Part shown: piece after piece, positions 6,227 to 8,877 of the stretch | How the letters are laid out: each line of letters opens with the position of its first letter | How positions within the stretch are numbered: the first letter of the stretch is position 1 | From: MADRE2 sp964397015 | GTDB taxonomy: Bacteria > Desulfobacterota > Desulfobacteria > Desulfobacterales > Desulfobacteraceae | DNA: 8,877 nt | NCBI GenBank assembly: GCA_964397015.1 | Contig: CAYNHL010000141.1 | Coordinates: forward strand, 1-8,877 | Reading direction: 5' to 3' | Made by a program: the position numbers and the translations under genes | The notes under the pieces: model-generated | What the model was told of the DNA's origin: nothing | The model's database searches: none | What the model saw: the letters and a program-made list of their open reading frames with translations, nothing else

Positions 6227-8633
6227 AATTCCTGAGCGGTTTGCCGGTTTTCAGCATGTGATCGATCCGGGCGATGGTTTTTTCTTCTTTTGCAAAATCG
6301 ATAAAAGCCTCTCTTTCCAGTTTCAAAATTGTGTCTTCATCAATTTCGCTGTTTTTGTTCACATCCCCGCCACTCATTACAAGGGCAATGCGCTTGGCCA
6401 AAAAGGCGTCATGCTCGGACATGAATTTTCCGTTCAGCATATTGTAAATTTCAGCGTTCACCATCCCCAGGCCGGCATTCCCCATGACTTTCAACGGCCG
6501 TTTGGCCGGCGGACTGTATGCATCGTCCACCATCTTCAAAACTTCCTTTTTGGCTTCTCCGATCAGGTTGTCCCGGTTGAAAACAATCCGGTCCGCAAGT
6601 CCAAGATATCCGTTGGACCGGGCCTGTGCCGCAGACATGGAGACCTTGGCCATCCCGATGTTCATGAATGCAGGAATGAAGAGCTTGGCCAGATCGATGT
6701 CCTTTATCACTCCGCCTGGAAGGGCCTGGACAAATTTTTTCCAAAGGTTCATGGTGCCGCCGCCGGCGGGCAGAAGACCGACACCGATTTCAACAAGACC
6801 CATGTAAAGCTCGCTGTGGGCCACGATCCTGTCGGCGCCCAGGCAGGTCTCGCATCCTCCGCCAAGAACCATGCCGTATGGTGCGGCCACCACCGGGAAG
6901 GGGGCGTATTTTGCGGCCTGGATGCCATCCTGTGCTTTTTTCAAAAATGCGTCTATTTCCGCATACTTCTTGTCATGGCACAGTTTTGAGATAAAGGACA
7001 GGTCGGCACCTGCGGAAAATGCACCCGGCATCCCCCCGGCCTCATTGCCGATAACCAGTCCGATACCTTTATTGTCAACGTATTCCAGGGCTTTTGCGAT
7101 GGAATCAACGATTTCGGCATTTATGGCATTCATTTTTGTATGGAACTCGAGGCAGAACACCCCGTCCCCGATATCCACCAGCGAGGCGGAATCATTGGCA
7201 AAAGCGGTTTTTCCGTCGGCTTTTGCCGCTGAAATGGAAACCATGGAATCCGATACCGGCACAGGCTTGTAGGTGCTTGAAGCAAAATCATAAAAATACC
7301 TGATTCCGTTTTCAAGCTTGTAAAAACAGGTGTTGCCGGCATCAACCATTGACCTGACGTTGGCCGGGACATCCAGTCCTTCCGCCGTCATGCGCTCAAC
7401 AGCATCTTTTACACCATAAGCGTCCCAGACTTCAAACGGACCCATTTCAAAATTGTAGCCCCATTTCATGGCATTGTCTATTTCGATGATGGTATCGGCG
7501 ATTTCCGGGATCCTGCATGCAGCATACTGGAATGAATTAGCGGCCATTTTCCAGGCAAACCGGCCGGCTTTGTCCTCACCCCTTAGAACGGTATTGATTT
7601 TTTCCTTGAGGGTGGATTTTTTCCGTGCTTCGTCCAGGCAGGGGAAGGTAGGTCTTTCAAGGTCTTCGTATTCCAGTGTGGCCGGATTTATGACTTTTCT
7701 GATCTTTTTCCATTCAGGAGTCAATTCGGTTTTATAAAAACCTCCGCCGGTCTTGTTGCCCAGCATTTTTTTCTCGGTCATCCGGGTGACAAATTCGGGC
7801 ATGACCAAAGTGTCCCGCTGTTCATCATCCGGGCATAGTTCATAGGAATTGGTGCATACATGTACCATGGTGTCGAGCCCGACCAGGTCCACTGTCTTGA
7901 AAATGGCTGTCTTGGGCCGTCCAAGGGCGGGTCCGAAAATCGCATCCACTTCCGGGATGGTCAAGTTTTCTTCGAGCATGGCCTTCATGATGGCGCCGAT
8001 ACCCTGGATACCGATCCTGTTGCCCACGAAGTTAGGTGTATCCTTGGCCCATACAATGCCCTTGCCCAGGTATTTTTCTCCGTACCCGGCCATGAACGAC
8101 AGGATCTCGGGCAGGGTTTCTGCACCGGGTATCAGCTCCAGCAGGTGCATGTAGCGGACAGGATTGAAAAAATGGGTGCCCATGAAATGGGTTTTGAATT
8201 CGTCTGAAAATCCATCACATATATCCTTTAAGGGAATCCCGGAGGTGTTGGTCGTTATGATGGAACCGGGTTTGCGGATGGCCTCGATTTTTTTGAAAAG
8301 GTCGCGTTTGATCTTGAGGTTTTCAACAACGACCTCGACGATCCAGTCACAGTCGGACAATTTGTCCAGGTCATCCTCGAGGTTGCCGATGGAGATGAGA
8401 CCGGCATCCTTTTTGGTGAAAAACAAGGACGGGTTTGAGGCAAGAGCTGTATCCAGCCCGGTTTTAACTATTTTGTTCCGGGCCGCAGGATCTTTTTTCT
8501 CCTCCTCGGTCAGGTCAAAGGGTACAATGTCCAGCAACAGGACCTTGACGCCCGCACCGGCAAGAAGGGCTGCGATACCGCCGCCCATGATTCCGGACCC
8601 GATCACGGCAGCCTTTCTGATTTTTCTTGTCAT
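6225..8633 (-). CDS. fadN: Bifunctional 3-hydroxyacyl-CoA dehydrogenase / enoyl-CoA hydratase, FadN type
   Basis: Fusion enzyme for the two middle steps of beta-oxidation: hydration of enoyl-CoA and NAD-dependent oxidation of 3-hydroxyacyl-CoA. The dehydrogenase comes first: dinucleotide motif GSGIMG (12-17), NTSG (129-132), catalytic His154 (THFFNP), Glu166 (LLELIP) and Asn205 (PNFVGNRIG), with a C-terminal dehydrogenase domain to about 300 and a second partial copy about 350-440. The crotonase domain follows (about 485-690), with AFSAGADL (538-545) and both catalytic glutamates, Glu595 in GGGCE and Glu615 in GLVEIG. This order is the reverse of E. coli FadB and matches Bacillus FadN (YusL), which it also resembles along its length (for instance a WIVEVVVENL segment). 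At 802 residues it is close to FadN (about 790). GGGAGG (8639-8644) precedes the ATG. First gene of the operon with the thiolase. Confidence 0.94.
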   Translation of the reverse strand: MTRKIRKAAVIGSGIMGGGIAALLAGAGVKVLLLDIVPFDLTEEEKKDPAARNKIVKTGLDTALASNPSLFFTKKDAGLISIGNLEDDLDKLSDCDWIVEVVVENLKIKRDLFKKIEAIRKPGSIITTNTSGIPLKDICDGFSDEFKTHFMGTHFFNPVRYMHLLELIPGAETLPEILSFMAGYGEKYLGKGIVWAKDTPNFVGNRIGIQGIGAIMKAMLEENLTIPEVDAIFGPALGRPKTAIFKTVDLVGLDTMVHVCTNSYELCPDDEQRDTLVMPEFVTRMTEKKMLGNKTGGGFYKTELTPEWKKIRKVINPATLEYEDLERPTFPCLDEARKKSTLKEKINTVLRGEDKAGRFAWKMAANSFQYAACRIPEIADTIIEIDNAMKWGYNFEMGPFEVWDAYGVKDAVERMTAEGLDVPANVRSMVDAGNTCFYKLENGIRYFYDFASSTYKPVPVSDSMVSISAAKADGKTAFANDSASLVDIGDGVFCLEFHTKMNAINAEIVDSIAKALEYVDNKGIGLVIGNEAGGMPGAFSAGADLSFISKLCHDKKYAEIDAFLKKAQDGIQAAKYAPFPVVAAPYGMVLGGGCETCLGADRIVAHSELYMGLVEIGVGLLPAGGGTMNLWKKFVQALPGGVIKDIDLAKLFIPAFMNIGMAKVSMSAAQARSNGYLGLADRIVFNRDNLIGEAKKEVLKMVDDAYSPPAKRPLKVMGNAGLGMVNAEIYNMLNGKFMSEHDAFLAKRIALVMSGGDVNKNSEIDEDTILKLEREAFIDFAKEEKTIARIDHMLKTGKPLRN

Positions 8634-8672
8634 GGTTTCCTCCCTATATCAAATGGATTTGGTTGACAAAAT

Positions 8673-8688
8673 ATGAATGAACATTCAT
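8673..8688. promoter_or_regulatory. Palindromic operator, TetR-family fatty-acid regulator type
   Basis: Perfect 7-bp inverted repeat ATGAATG-AA-CATTCAT. It closely resembles the TGAATGA...TCATTCA consensus of Bacillus FadR, a TetR-family repressor of beta-oxidation genes that is released by long-chain acyl-CoA. It lies just downstream of the predicted -10 box and spans the expected transcription start, about 40 bases before the fadN start codon. Repression relieved by acyl-CoA is inferred. The regulator gene is not in the window. Confidence 0.75.
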
Positions 8689-8691
8689 TTT

Positions 8692-8721
8692 TGAATACCA
8701 GATGAAAACCCGGTGTGTCAA
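8692..8721 (-). promoter_or_regulatory. Promoter of the fadN-fadA operon
   Basis: Minus-strand TTGACA (8716-8721, perfect -35) is followed after 18 bases by TATTCA (8692-8697), which has only three of six consensus bases but is preceded by TGG, an extended -10 element. Transcription would start near 8685, inside the palindromic operator, and give a leader of about 50 bases. Confidence 0.6.
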
Positions 8722-8877
8722 GAAAAAAATTATTGGAGATTGTTTTGTAAAGATAAAGTCAATTATATTTTATTTCAATGTGTTATTCTTATAATACCAT
8801 GGAGGCTGCAACGTGGCCTATTTCGGTAACGAATCACAATATTGGCATGAATAGTTATTCAGGAGCGAACGGGGTCA
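8722..8877. other. AT-rich region at right edge, no assignable gene
   Basis: The first part is strongly AT-rich and contains a plus-strand TATAAT (8790-8795) with a poor -35, and a minus-strand TATAAT (8762-8767), also without a good partner. A plus-strand frame from ATG 8799 stays open for 26 codons to the window end (MEAATWPISV...), but no ribosome binding site precedes it. A second frame starts at GTG 8813 with GGAGG (8801-8805) upstream, yet closes after 13 codons. I recognise neither peptide. The region may be upstream of a divergent plus-strand gene that begins beyond the window. Confidence 0.4.

Noticed and set aside
5904..6989. Long plus-strand open frame of 361 codons running across the fadN/thiolase junction.
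   Set aside because: It lies antisense to two well-supported enzymes, has no family resemblance and a composition expected of a shadow frame.
8844..8862. TTGGCATGAATAGTTATTC region as a sigma54 -24/-12 promoter.
   Set aside because: The GG of the -24 element is present but the conserved GC of the -12 element is missing at the required distance.
1..8877. CRISPR arrays, tRNA or rRNA genes, toxin-antitoxin or phage modules.
   Set aside because: No regularly spaced repeats, no tRNA cloverleaf and no rRNA-like stretch were seen in the intergenic spaces, which are all short. The PIN-PhoH gene has a nuclease-like domain, but no adjacent small antitoxin-like gene could be supported.

Overview
This window looks like bacterial chromosome from a strictly anaerobic, menaquinone-making, fatty-acid-degrading Desulfobacterota-type organism (Desulfobacteraceae-like). 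That assignment is inferred from the gene set and the feel of the protein sequences; no search was run. The sequence is a draft assembly: two runs of exactly ten N interrupt two genes, and each can be resolved by reading the protein on both sides.

Left block, minus strand (1-3417): mqnD (futalosine-pathway menaquinone synthesis), then tilS (tRNA-Ile lysidine synthase) overlapping it by an ATGA junction, then ftsH (membrane AAA+ protease), which runs off the left edge. A well-formed sigma70-type promoter inside the 3' end of tilS probably gives ftsH its own transcription.

Middle (3418-5032): a short divergent intergenic region carries a candidate promoter for a plus-strand PIN-PhoH ATPase/ribonuclease gene. 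That gene converges on the beta-oxidation genes, and a strong bidirectional hairpin terminator lies between them. Just before the terminator is a short stretch that may be a relic of an insertion-sequence end.

Right block, minus strand (5033-8877): a two-gene beta-oxidation operon. The first gene is a FadN-type fusion (3-hydroxyacyl-CoA dehydrogenase followed by enoyl-CoA hydratase). The second is a thiolase with a complete Cys-His-Cys active site. Together they convert enoyl-CoA to acetyl-CoA plus a shortened acyl-CoA. A perfect inverted repeat, ATGAATG-AA-CATTCAT, lies over the predicted transcription start. It closely resembles operators of TetR-family fatty-acid regulators (Bacillus FadR type), so the operon is probably repressed until acyl-CoA is present.

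The genes are conserved housekeeping and catabolic genes. I did not find a convincing new system. The most useful observations are the operator, the reconstruction of the two gapped genes, the corrected ftsH start and the possible mobile-element scar.
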